Shown in pieces: positions 8,507 through 15,580 of a DNA stretch of 16,874 nucleotides (positions are counted from its first letter, which is position 1; the number at the start of each line of letters is the position of its first letter). The DNA is taken from assembly GCA_964469555.1 (NCBI GenBank), contig CAYYAQ010000114.1, positions 1 to 16,874 on the forward strand. The letters are read 5' to 3'. Under the pieces are notes generated by a model. That model worked only from the letters and a program-made list of their open reading frames with translations. It was not told the origin of the DNA and did no database searches. The stretch is from CAYYAQ01 sp964469555. Lineage in GTDB: Bacteria > Planctomycetota > UBA1135 > UBA2386. The position numbers were made by a program, and so were the translations under genes.

Positions 8507-8592
8507 AGCGGGTGACCTCGAACGGGGGAAGCTACCCAGTATCGCCCTTGCCCCCGGCGAATCCCACCCCCGCAGCTGTCTGAGAGCCTCTC

Positions 8593-9012
8593 CTAGCGTG
8601 CCGGGATCTTGATCTCGCGACCGACGGCTATCCGCCGCACCTGGGCGTCGGCAAGGCCGTTTAGCTGAGCAATTTCGCGCCACCGTTTGCCAGCGCCGAG
8701 ATACCGAACGCTGAGCCCATAGAGACTCTCGCCCTTCTGCATCCGATGCACGCGGGAAGCCGTTGTCGGCGGCGCTTCGACGGGATCGGAGATCGGGACG
8801 ATGGGATCCCGTTCGGGCCGTCGCGGCACGATCGGTGCCGACGCCTCCATCGGGTCACCGTTGCCGGAGTAGTAGTCGAACTCCAGGGGATCGACCCGGG
8901 TCGACGAACAACTCGCCAGCAAGAAAGCCGCGGCTATCGCGGTCGATACGGAGAGCGGGCTGCTGAGTAGAACCAAGGGAAACCTCCAAGTGGCCTGTCT
9001 GACAAATTCCAT
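8593..9012 (-). CDS. LysM-domain lipoprotein
   Basis: The product is a small envelope protein (139 residues from the ATG). It has a lipoprotein signal peptide ending FLLASC, with the lipidated Cys at 35, then a Pro-rich linker, then one LysM domain (about 89-139). The domain is recognisable from HRMQKGESLYGLSVRYLG, the W-R-E-I-A-Q-L-N helix and the closing GREIKIP. LysM binds N-acetylglucosamine-containing glycan, mostly peptidoglycan, so the protein probably tethers the membrane to the wall. The start is ambiguous. The ATG at 9012 gives an N-region with two Arg, as signal peptides prefer, but has no Shine-Dalgarno. An in-frame TTG at 8976 sits six bases after GGAGG and would give 127 residues and a signal peptide without positive charge. 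It lies about 110 bases upstream of the CotH-like gene on the same strand. Confidence 0.87.
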   Translation of the reverse strand: MEFVRQATWRFPLVLLSSPLSVSTAIAAAFLLASCSSTRVDPLEFDYYSGNGDPMEASAPIVPRRPERDPIVPISDPVEAPPTTASRVHRMQKGESLYGLSVRYLGAGKRWREIAQLNGLADAQVRRIAVGREIKIPAR

Positions 9013-9137
9013 GCACCATTGGACGGATTCTCCGGCCAGCGGTCAACAGAAACGTCGACGTTCGCCGCCTCTAAAACCGTTCCCTGGTCCATGCGCGACG
9101 CCCGGCGTAGAGTCGGACGAGCAATCTCTTGCGGCCC

Positions 9138-10679
9138 ATGGGCTACTACACCGACTACACGACGCGCTGGCTCGACCGCCGTTACGCGGAACTCGACGAT
9201 CAGGGGCGGTACTACGCCCACATGCCGATCTACGGTCTGAATCACCCGTGCTGCGAAAACGGGCACCTGGCGCGGTTCGCCCGGCTGTTCCAGGTTCTCC
9301 GCGAACTGAACCAGATCGACTTCGAGTCCTGCCTCGATATCGGTGGCGGCGAGGGCTATCTGTCGCACGTGGTAAGGCAGACGTTTGGCGCGAGCGTGGT
9401 CAGCGGCGACCTGTCGACCGAGGCGTGCACCCGGGCGTGGGACCTGTTCGAGGTCGACGCGGTGGCGATCGACAGCGCGCGGTTGCCCTTCCCGGACAAC
9501 TCGTTCGACGTCGTGATCTGCAGTGAGGTCGTCGAACATGTCGAGTTCGCGGTCGAGTGCCTGCTGGAACTTTCGAGAGTCGCGCGCAAAGCGGTGATCC
9601 TGTCGACAGAAGAACTCGAGCAAGACCGCGCCGAGATCGAACGCCATCTGTTCCGGCGGTGCGGGTATCCGCACCACGAGCGGAACCTGTTTCACCCCGA
9701 TGACCTGCGGTTGCTGTTCGGGGAGGGCATCACGATGCGGTCGCTGTTCATCGACCGCGTGCCGGCAGGCGAGCTCAGCATCGAGGAGGCCGGCGCGTGG
9801 ATCACGGAAGTCACCGCGGTGGACGAAATCGTGCCGGAGGGGCGCGGCGTCGTCATGCGGTACGAGCTGGCGGAGGGATGCCGACGTCCCCAGCCGCTTC
9901 GCTCCGACGCGGAGCTCCTCGACGGGATGCTCCGCCAGTCCGACGTGCCAGACGCGCCGCTGTCGACCGATGCCAGGGCCGAAGTCAGGCCCGAACTCGT
10001 CAAACGCTGCGTGTGCCCGATCACCGGCGCGCCGCTGCAAGCAGAAGACGGCGCGCTGGTGACGGACGCGGGCCGTCGCTACGACGTCCGGAACGGAATC
10101 CCGTTGCTCTACGACCTCACCGCCGCAGATCCCACCGAGGCCGATCTTCGCGAACGGTTGGCGACGACGTGGCCCGATGCTCCGCAACGGATCGACCGGG
10201 CCGTGGCATTGCGCGCGACGCTCGTCTTGCCTTTCGACCCCGAGAGGTTGGAATGGAAATTCGCGAAGATGGAGGATCGACGCGGATGGATGCCCGCGGA
10301 ATCGATGACTGGACGCGACGGCGACGTCTTTTCGTTCACTGCGACGGATGACGACCCTTCGTTCGCTAGCCCTGGACTCCGGATGTTATCCGAAGAGTTC
10401 GCGGTGCTGAACATCCGCATGCGCACGTTCCACCCCGGCTTCCCGGTCGACGCCGGAGTCGGTCAAGTCTTCTGGATGACGGACGAGGACACCACGCTCA
10501 CCGAAGATCGGAGCTTCACGTTTCCAGTTCGCAACGAAGACAAGGTGAACGACTACCGGGTCGATCTCTCCCAGTCTCCGAACTGGCCTCGACACGCCTG
10601 CATCCTGTTCCTCCGCATCGACCCCGCGAACGGGCCGTGTGAGATCGACCTTCACGCGGTCTCGATTGAACGACGCTGA
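9138..10679 (+). CDS. class I SAM-dependent methyltransferase fused to degenerate Trm112-like and unknown C-terminal domains
   Basis: The 513-residue protein opens with a class I methyltransferase domain. LDIGGGEGY is the SAM-binding motif I, an acidic motif II region follows, and LPFPDNSFDVVICSEVVEHV is the family's post-II motif. After about residue 285 comes a Trm112-like segment, CVCPITGAPL then RRYDVRNGIPLLY. The usual zinc cysteines are mostly missing: CPxC has become CPIT, and the second CxxC is VTDA. The last 110 or so residues look like a beta-rich domain of the kind found on some glycan-biosynthesis proteins, but I cannot name it. The methyl acceptor is unknown, and a sugar or glycan precursor would fit such fusions. 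The ATG at 9138 was preferred over the in-frame TTG at 9129. Neither has a strong ribosome binding site. The gene is divergent from the LysM gene and stands alone on its strand. Confidence 0.85.
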   Translation: MGYYTDYTTRWLDRRYAELDDQGRYYAHMPIYGLNHPCCENGHLARFARLFQVLRELNQIDFESCLDIGGGEGYLSHVVRQTFGASVVSGDLSTEACTRAWDLFEVDAVAIDSARLPFPDNSFDVVICSEVVEHVEFAVECLLELSRVARKAVILSTEELEQDRAEIERHLFRRCGYPHHERNLFHPDDLRLLFGEGITMRSLFIDRVPAGELSIEEAGAWITEVTAVDEIVPEGRGVVMRYELAEGCRRPQPLRSDAELLDGMLRQSDVPDAPLSTDARAEVRPELVKRCVCPITGAPLQAEDGALVTDAGRRYDVRNGIPLLYDLTAADPTEADLRERLATTWPDAPQRIDRAVALRATLVLPFDPERLEWKFAKMEDRRGWMPAESMTGRDGDVFSFTATDDDPSFASPGLRMLSEEFAVLNIRMRTFHPGFPVDAGVGQVFWMTDEDTTLTEDRSFTFPVRNEDKVNDYRVDLSQSPNWPRHACILFLRIDPANGPCEIDLHAVSIERR

Positions 10680-10735
10680 GGTAGAGGCTGGCCGGATGGT
10701 TGTCGTCGCGTGGCGCTCCCTCGACCTCAACCAGC

Positions 10736-11767
10736 TCAGCGACCCGCGCCGACCGTCGTCGTCCGCACGCGCAACAAGTACATGTCCGCAGTGATGTAGA
10801 GGGTCGAGCCGTCGTCGCCGAAAGCCACGTTGCTCGTCCTCTCCCCGGTGAGCAGCGTGCCCAGGTGCTTGCCCTCGGGAGAGATCACGAGCACTCCGCC
10901 CGGCGCGGTGGCAAAGAGATTGCCGTGCTTGTCCACCTTCATCCCGTCCGGCGATCCAGGCAGCTTGCCCATCATCGGCGTCGCGTCGAAGAACACGCGG
11001 CCCGCCCCCAGCGTCCCGTCGTCCAACACTGGAAACGCCATCCAGATCGCGCGCCGCTGATCGGAGTTGCTGACGTAGAGCGTCTTCTGGTCCGGCGAGA
11101 ACGCGATCCCGTTCGGGCGCGACAACTCCTTCGTCAAGAGCGTGACCGTCCCGTCCGGCGTCACCCGAAAGACGCCCTGGAAGTCGAGCTGCTTGTCGGG
11201 GTCCTTCATCTTCTGCGTCAACCCGTACGGGGGATCCGTGAAGTAGAGACTCCCGTTCGCGTGATACGCAGCGTCGTTGGGGCTGTTGAATCGCTTGCCT
11301 CCGAACTCCCCGGCGACCGTCTCATACTCGGCCTTGGGCGCGGACAGCGGGGCGGTCATCCGACCCACCTGCCGCGCGCCGTGCTGGCACAACACCAGGC
11401 GCCCGTTCGGGTCCAGGACGAGCCCGTTCGACCCCGGCTCGTCGGGCTTCACGTGGCCGGGGCGCGGGATCGGCCCCAGGTACCCGCTCTTGTCCAGGTA
11501 GACGCTCGTCCCCTTGCCTGCCTGCCACTTGTGGACCCGGTTCGGCGGGATGTCCGAGAAGATCACGTAGCCCCCGTCTTCAGGGATCCACAGCGGCCCT
11601 TCGGTCCAGTCGAACCCCTCCGCCAGCACTTCGAGCTTCGCGTCTTGCGGCACGAGCGCATCGATCGCCGGGTCCAGGCGTTCTACGCTTCCGATCGTCT
11701 TGATCACGTCCATGTTTTGGCATCCTCCGACACAGACCAACAACAGCAACCACCCGCGACGACTCAC
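10736..11767 (-). CDS. SMP-30/gluconolactonase-family lipoprotein
   Basis: The protein (343 residues) is a six-bladed propeller of the SMP-30/gluconolactonase/LRE-like family. The metal-site residues are in place: E56 in TEGPLW, N164 in SPNDAA, N219 in RPNGIAFSPD and D274 in GSPDGMKVD. Such enzymes hydrolyse sugar lactones (for example glucono-lactone to gluconate) or related esters with a bound divalent metal. The N-terminus MSRRGWLLLLVCVGGC is a lipoprotein signal with C16 as the likely lipidated residue, so it acts outside the cytoplasm. The GTG start overlaps the hisS stop as GTGA, which suggests translational coupling, an unexpected pairing with a tRNA synthetase gene. It converges on the methyltransferase gene across 56 bases in which I see no clear terminator. 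The true substrate is not predictable. Confidence 0.88.
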   Translation of the reverse strand: MSRRGWLLLLVCVGGCQNMDVIKTIGSVERLDPAIDALVPQDAKLEVLAEGFDWTEGPLWIPEDGGYVIFSDIPPNRVHKWQAGKGTSVYLDKSGYLGPIPRPGHVKPDEPGSNGLVLDPNGRLVLCQHGARQVGRMTAPLSAPKAEYETVAGEFGGKRFNSPNDAAYHANGSLYFTDPPYGLTQKMKDPDKQLDFQGVFRVTPDGTVTLLTKELSRPNGIAFSPDQKTLYVSNSDQRRAIWMAFPVLDDGTLGAGRVFFDATPMMGKLPGSPDGMKVDKHGNLFATAPGGVLVISPEGKHLGTLLTGERTSNVAFGDDGSTLYITADMYLLRVRTTTVGAGR

Positions 11768-13086
11768 TGCAACAACTCGCGCAGTTTGGCCACGAGTCCG
11801 GTCTGCTCAACCTCGTGGCTCTGCTTCGTGGCGAGTTCCTTGATCTGACACGTCCCGGCTTCCCACTCGCTGTCACCCACGATCACGGCGAACTGGAATC
11901 CGCGGCGGTCGGCGTACTTCAACTGCTCGCCGAGCTTGCGCGCGCTGGGGTAGAGTTCGGCGCCGATGCCCGCGCGGCGAAGGTCCATCGCGAGCGCGCA
12001 GTAGTCGTTGCCGCGTTCCTTGCTGAAGAACGCTACGAACACCGGCGCCGGCGTCGCGACCGCGTCGATCTTGCCGAGCTCTTCCATCGCCGCGAGCAAG
12101 CGGTCCAGTCCGAGCGACGCACCGATGCCGGGAATGTGCGACTTCGTGTAGGTCGAGGCCAGATCGTCGTAGCGCCCTCCTGAACACACGCTGCCGATGT
12201 CCGGCAGTTCGCCGAGAAACGTCTCGTAGATCGTCCCCGTGTAGTAGTCGAGTCCGCGGGCGATCGAGACATCCAGGTGGACATGCTCGTCCTTCACGCC
12301 ACCGGCCGCCATGCCGGCCAGCACCTCGTGCAACTGCGAGAGCCCCTCGCTCCCCGACTCGGTTCCGCCGACCACTGGCTCGACCTTCTCCAAGACCTCG
12401 GCGTTCGTACCCGAGAGTTGCGAGAACTCGACGATGGCCTGGGACTGTGCGTCGGTCGTCCCGGCTGTCTGTGCCATCTCGGCGCGCACCTTGTCGGGTC
12501 CGATCTTGTCGATCTTGTCCAGCGCGCGGAGCACGGGCACCGCCTGGTCCTGTAGTTCCAACCCCGTGAGAAGGCCGGTGAGGATCTTGCGGTTGTTCAC
12601 ATGGATGGCGAACTTCTCAAAGCCCATCGCCTGGAACAACTCGTGAATGACCAGACCCGTCTCGGTGTCCGCCATTGTGCTCACGGTCCCGAGCGTGTCG
12701 AAGTCGCACTGCATGAACTCGCGGTAGCGCCCGCGCTGGGTGTTCTCGCCGCGCCACACCGGGCCGATGTGGTACCGCTTGAACGGCAGACCCAATTCGT
12801 GCTCGTGCTGGGCGACGAAACGCGCGAGCGGCACCGTCAGATCGAACCGCATCGCTACTTCGCGCTTGCCGCGCGTGAACTTGTAGACCTGCCTGTCGCT
12901 CTCATCGCCACCCTTCCCGAGCAAGATCTCCGCGTGTTCCAGCGCCGGCGTATCGATCGGGCTGAAACCGAACGACCGGTAGACGGTCTTGGCCGTGTCG
13001 ATCAACCACTCTCGCGGAATCATGGTCGACGGCAGATAGTCGCGGAATCCCTTGAGCGTGCGGGGCTGGATGAGCTTTCGGGTCAC
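11764..13086 (-). CDS. hisS: histidyl-tRNA synthetase
   Basis: The 440-residue product is a class II synthetase that charges tRNA-His in the cytoplasm. The HisRS-specific motifs are RGLDYYTG (277-284) and CSGGRYDDL (301-309). Class II motif 2 is GPVWRGENTQRGRYREFMQC (108-127), and motif 3 is GASLGLDRL (322-330). A C-terminal anticodon-binding domain spans about 345-440. The motif 2 region ends REFMQCDFD, the form usual in eukaryotic and archaeal enzymes, whereas typical bacterial HisRS reads more like R-Q-F-H-Q. The start is a GTG at 13086 without an obvious Shine-Dalgarno, and the protein then begins at the family's normal N-terminus (KGFRDYLP at 12-19). Downstream, its stop overlaps the start of the lipoprotein gene. 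Confidence 0.96.
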   Translation of the reverse strand: MTRKLIQPRTLKGFRDYLPSTMIPREWLIDTAKTVYRSFGFSPIDTPALEHAEILLGKGGDESDRQVYKFTRGKREVAMRFDLTVPLARFVAQHEHELGLPFKRYHIGPVWRGENTQRGRYREFMQCDFDTLGTVSTMADTETGLVIHELFQAMGFEKFAIHVNNRKILTGLLTGLELQDQAVPVLRALDKIDKIGPDKVRAEMAQTAGTTDAQSQAIVEFSQLSGTNAEVLEKVEPVVGGTESGSEGLSQLHEVLAGMAAGGVKDEHVHLDVSIARGLDYYTGTIYETFLGELPDIGSVCSGGRYDDLASTYTKSHIPGIGASLGLDRLLAAMEELGKIDAVATPAPVFVAFFSKERGNDYCALAMDLRRAGIGAELYPSARKLGEQLKYADRRGFQFAVIVGDSEWEAGTCQIKELATKQSHEVEQTGLVAKLRELLQ

Positions 13087-13124
13087 GACGGGAAACTATC
13101 AGGACGAAAGCCGGCAGACCAGCA

Positions 13125-13289
13125 TCACCCCCGGTTGAACGTCACGCAGTCGGGGTTGGCTTCGTCGACGCTCGAAAGGAGCACGTCGAACGCGTCCTCG
13201 ACGTGCAGTCGATTCCCCCGAAACGCGAAGATGCGGTCGTCCTTCCGGCGCATCCTGATCCAGGCGCGATCCCGTATCACGCTCCTCAA
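13125..13289 (-). CDS. possible small hypothetical protein or remnant between metB and hisS
   Basis: From about 13310 to a TGA at 13125 one reverse-strand frame has the strong G/C third-position bias of the neighbouring genes and a plausible protein composition. Its C-terminal residues include DDRIFAFRGNRLHVEDAFDV. I do not recognise it. No convincing start exists. A TTG at 13289 would give 54 residues, a GTG at 13280 would give 51 and an ATG at 13253 would give 42. None has a well-spaced ribosome binding site. The frame is open upstream all the way to the metB TGA (13386-13388) and is in phase with metB. It may be a small gene with an unusual start, the surviving end of a decayed gene or, less likely, a readthrough extension of metB. 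The coordinates use the TTG. Confidence 0.3.
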   Translation of the reverse strand: MRSVIRDRAWIRMRRKDDRIFAFRGNRLHVEDAFDVLLSSVDEANPDCVTFNRG

Positions 13290-13337
13290 ATCGCCGAACG
13301 CGACCTCGACCCGGGGAACCGTCGGTGGAGCGCACGG

Positions 13338-13380
13338 GGAATCACCCCCGCGGGGACCAGTTCCCGGCGGGGGTGACTCC
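13338..13380 (-). terminator. strong GC-rich hairpin after metB, terminator-like but without a T-run
   Basis: Just after the metB stop (13386), TCACCCCCGC and GCGGGGGTGA (13342-13351 and 13367-13376) pair perfectly over 10 bp. One mismatch, then GGG/CCC, continue the stem to a 7-base loop. GGA/TCC extend it outward past another mismatch to 13338-13380. The position fits the end of the met operon. The reverse strand after it reads TTCCCCG, so it lacks the U-tract of a classical intrinsic terminator. It may act as an RNA 3'-end stabiliser or a U-independent terminator. Confidence 0.6.
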
Positions 13381-13385
13381 GGATC

Positions 13386-14585
13386 TCAGCCTGTTCGGCG
13401 TTCTCTGGAGCGCACCAGGGCCGACGCGCGGTCGAGACCAGCTTCCAGATCGGCGCACAGATCCTGCGCCAATTCGATCCCGACTGACAGCCGGATCAGC
13501 TGGTCGGAGATACCGGCGACGGCGCGCGCCTCCTCATCCATCGCGGCGTGCGTCATCGTCGCGGGGTGCGCCACGAGGCTCTCGACACCACCGAGGGACT
13601 CGGCGAGCGAGAAGCAACGCAGACCGTGGAGGAACGCTTCGACGACGTCGGTGCTCCTTCCCGAATCCGCAGGCCGCAGCTCGAAGCTGAGCATCGCGCC
13701 AAAACCGGACTGTTGGCGCTTCGCGAGCTCGTGGCCAGGGTGATCCTTGAGACCTGGGTAGTAGACCCGCGCGACCGCGGGGTGTCGGACCAGTAGCGCG
13801 GCGACCGCCTCGACGTTCTCCACGTGTGCCCGCATCCGCGCGTGCAGCGTGCGCACGCCGCGCAGCGTCAGGAAGCTGTCGAACGGCGCGCCGGTCAATC
13901 CGAGGCAGTTCGCCCACCAGACCAGCTGCTCGTGCAGTTCCTCGGTCGCGGCGATCGCCGCGCCACCGACCACGTCGCTGTGGCCGTTGAGGTACTTCGT
14001 CGTCGAGTGCACGACGATGTCCGCACCGAGGTCGATCGGGCGCTGGAATACCGGTGACAAGAACGTGTTGTCGACGACGACGAGCGTGTCGCTCTTCGCC
14101 GCAGCGCGGACGACCGCATCGATGTCCGTGATGCGAAGCAACGGATTGCTCGGCGTCTCGACCCAGATCATGCGCGGGTTCTTGCGCATCGCCAAAGCGA
14201 GCGCCTCCTCGTCGGTCTGGTCCACGAGAACCAACTCGAACTGCCCCTTGGCAGCCAAAGTGGTCAAGGAACGGTAGGTCCCGCCGTAGCAGTCGTGCGG
14301 CGCCACGATCACGTCGCCCGGGTTGAGCAACTGCAACACAAGCGTGATCGCCGACATCCCCGAGGAAGTGATGACCGCTCCCGCGCCGTTCTCCAATCCG
14401 GCGAGCGCTTCGCCCAGGAGATCCCGAGTGGGGTTGCCCGAGCGGGTGTAGTCGTACTGCCTCTTCTGGTCGAATCCCGCGAAGGCAAAATTCGACGACA
14501 AGAACAACGGGGGCACGACAGCACCGTGCTGGAGGTCGCTCTCGAGACCGCAGCGCACCGTCGAAGTCTGTTTCTTGATCGCCAT
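13386..14585 (-). CDS. metB: cystathionine gamma-synthase
   Basis: The product (399 residues) is a PLP enzyme of the Cys/Met metabolism family. The PLP lysine is K197 in HSTTKYLNGHSDVVGG. TRSGNPTRD (47-55) and VAPHDCYGG (94-102) bind cofactor and substrate. The sequence follows proteobacterial MetB closely, including the WWAN...TGAPFDSFLTLRG region (223-243) and ESLGGVESL (329-337). This favours cystathionine gamma-synthase (acyl-homoserine plus cysteine gives cystathionine) over gamma-lyase. The pathway context agrees. The ATG at 14585 has GGGGAGG seven bases upstream, and TGATG overlaps the metX stop by one base, so translation is coupled. An upstream in-frame start inside metX was rejected. 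It is the last gene of the SAM-riboswitch operon and is followed by a strong hairpin. O-acetylhomoserine sulfhydrylase activity cannot be fully excluded. Confidence 0.93.
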   Translation of the reverse strand: MAIKKQTSTVRCGLESDLQHGAVVPPLFLSSNFAFAGFDQKRQYDYTRSGNPTRDLLGEALAGLENGAGAVITSSGMSAITLVLQLLNPGDVIVAPHDCYGGTYRSLTTLAAKGQFELVLVDQTDEEALALAMRKNPRMIWVETPSNPLLRITDIDAVVRAAAKSDTLVVVDNTFLSPVFQRPIDLGADIVVHSTTKYLNGHSDVVGGAAIAATEELHEQLVWWANCLGLTGAPFDSFLTLRGVRTLHARMRAHVENVEAVAALLVRHPAVARVYYPGLKDHPGHELAKRQQSGFGAMLSFELRPADSGRSTDVVEAFLHGLRCFSLAESLGGVESLVAHPATMTHAAMDEEARAVAGISDQLIRLSVGIELAQDLCADLEAGLDRASALVRSRERRTG

Positions 14586-15580
14586 CACGCCACCTCCCCG
14601 CTGCGATCCGCGATCGCCTTGCGCAGGATCGGCCCCAAGGCATCGACTTCCTTCAGGAACCCGTCGTGGCCAAAGAGCGACGGCAGGGCGATCAATCTCC
14701 CCCACTCACCGAGTCTCTCCGCCAGATCCTCGAGTTGCTGGATCGGAACGAGTTGGTCGGATTCAAAGCCGATCAACAGGGTCGGCACCCGCACATCCGC
14801 GGGGTCCACCCGATGCAGATCGATCGCTTGCGACAGCGCGAGGTATTCGTCGGATGTGAAGTGATCCGCGAAGTCGTTTCCGCGCGCGTCGAGATACTCT
14901 TCGACCGGGAAGTGGGCGCAACCGTTGATGTAGGACGGCGCGCTGTCGAAGCGTTGACCGAACTCCTCGTGGCTGCGGTAGGTCGTCATCGCCAATCCCC
15001 GGGCGAGCGCGACCGCGGTGCGTTCATCACCATTCGACTTGCCGAACGTGACGATCCGCCGCTGCAGGCTGCGCCACGCCAAGGCCATCGGGTGACTCTC
15101 GTGCGCAGCGCCGATCGCGATGAGCCCTTCGAGTCGTTCGCTGTATTCCGCGGCGAAGACGAGCCCGACCATGCCGCCGTACGACGAGCCGACGAATCGA
15201 TGCACTCTCTCGACGCCGAGATGGTCGAGAAGTAGAGCGATCGCGCGCGCCTGGTCACGAGAGGTGATCAGGGGAAACGAGCCCTCGCCCTGCCAGTTGC
15301 TCGGTCCAGTCGAGACCCCGGCGCCGCCGAGGAAGTCGATACCGAGCACGCAGTGCGTTGACGTGTCGATCGCCAGCTCGGGGCCGACGATATCACTCCA
15401 CCAACCAACGACGTCCATTCCGGCGGAGATGCCACCGAGCACGACGATGACCGGGGCGTCCTCCGGCCCGGTGCGTTCGAACGCGAGTTGCGAAGCGACC
15501 AGGACTCCACCGTGTTCGAGCTGGAACTCCAACGGCAGGTAGAACACGCCGGTCCCTTCTTGAATCGTGAAGCTGCTCAT
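14585..15580 (-). CDS. metX: MetX-type homoserine O-acyltransferase (acetyl or succinyl)
   Basis: This 331-residue alpha/beta-hydrolase activates homoserine by acylating its hydroxyl from acetyl-CoA or succinyl-CoA. The triad is visible: S133 in GSSYGGM (131-137), D275 in GFESDQLVP and H305 in LFGHDGFL. The early VLGGISAGMDV...GWW segment and IGAAHESHPMA (156-166) resemble the shorter MetX group of Xanthomonas-like proteobacteria, some of which use succinyl-CoA. The acyl donor here is therefore uncertain, although the E. coli-like MetB next door would accept O-succinylhomoserine. The ATG at 15580 is preceded by GGAGGG and overlaps the homoserine dehydrogenase stop as ATGA. Its own stop overlaps the metB start. 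Translation of the three genes is thus chained, and the riboswitch controls them together. Confidence 0.92.
   Translation of the reverse strand: MSSFTIQEGTGVFYLPLEFQLEHGGVLVASQLAFERTGPEDAPVIVVLGGISAGMDVVGWWSDIVGPELAIDTSTHCVLGIDFLGGAGVSTGPSNWQGEGSFPLITSRDQARAIALLLDHLGVERVHRFVGSSYGGMVGLVFAAEYSERLEGLIAIGAAHESHPMALAWRSLQRRIVTFGKSNGDERTAVALARGLAMTTYRSHEEFGQRFDSAPSYINGCAHFPVEEYLDARGNDFADHFTSDEYLALSQAIDLHRVDPADVRVPTLLIGFESDQLVPIQQLEDLAERLGEWGRLIALPSLFGHDGFLKEVDALGPILRKAIADRSGEVA

Noticed and set aside
8934..10187. Minus-strand open frame (417 codons) opposite the methyltransferase gene
   Set aside because: The plus strand encodes a protein with clear SAM-binding motifs over the same bases. This frame shows none.
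10680..10735. Possible terminator between the convergent methyltransferase and gluconolactonase-like genes
   Set aside because: No stem of convincing length with a T-run was found on either strand.
10700..11848. Plus-strand open frame (382 codons) opposite the gluconolactonase-like gene
   Set aside because: It is antisense to a protein with intact metal-site residues and its composition is biased.
13099..13335. 78-codon minus-strand frame starting GTG at 13335
   Set aside because: Its translation is Arg-rich with poor third-position bias. The adjacent frame ending at 13125 is the coding-like one.
13386..13388. metB TGA as a selenocysteine codon
   Set aside because: The hairpin lacks the bulged U and short upper stem of known bacterial SECIS elements, MetB is complete at this stop, and the first codons beyond look non-coding. 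It is kept only as a low-probability alternative in the findings.
14586..14705. Upstream start for metB within metX
   Set aside because: The added residues match nothing in MetB. The ATG at 14585 has GGGGAGG and a TGATG overlap with metX.
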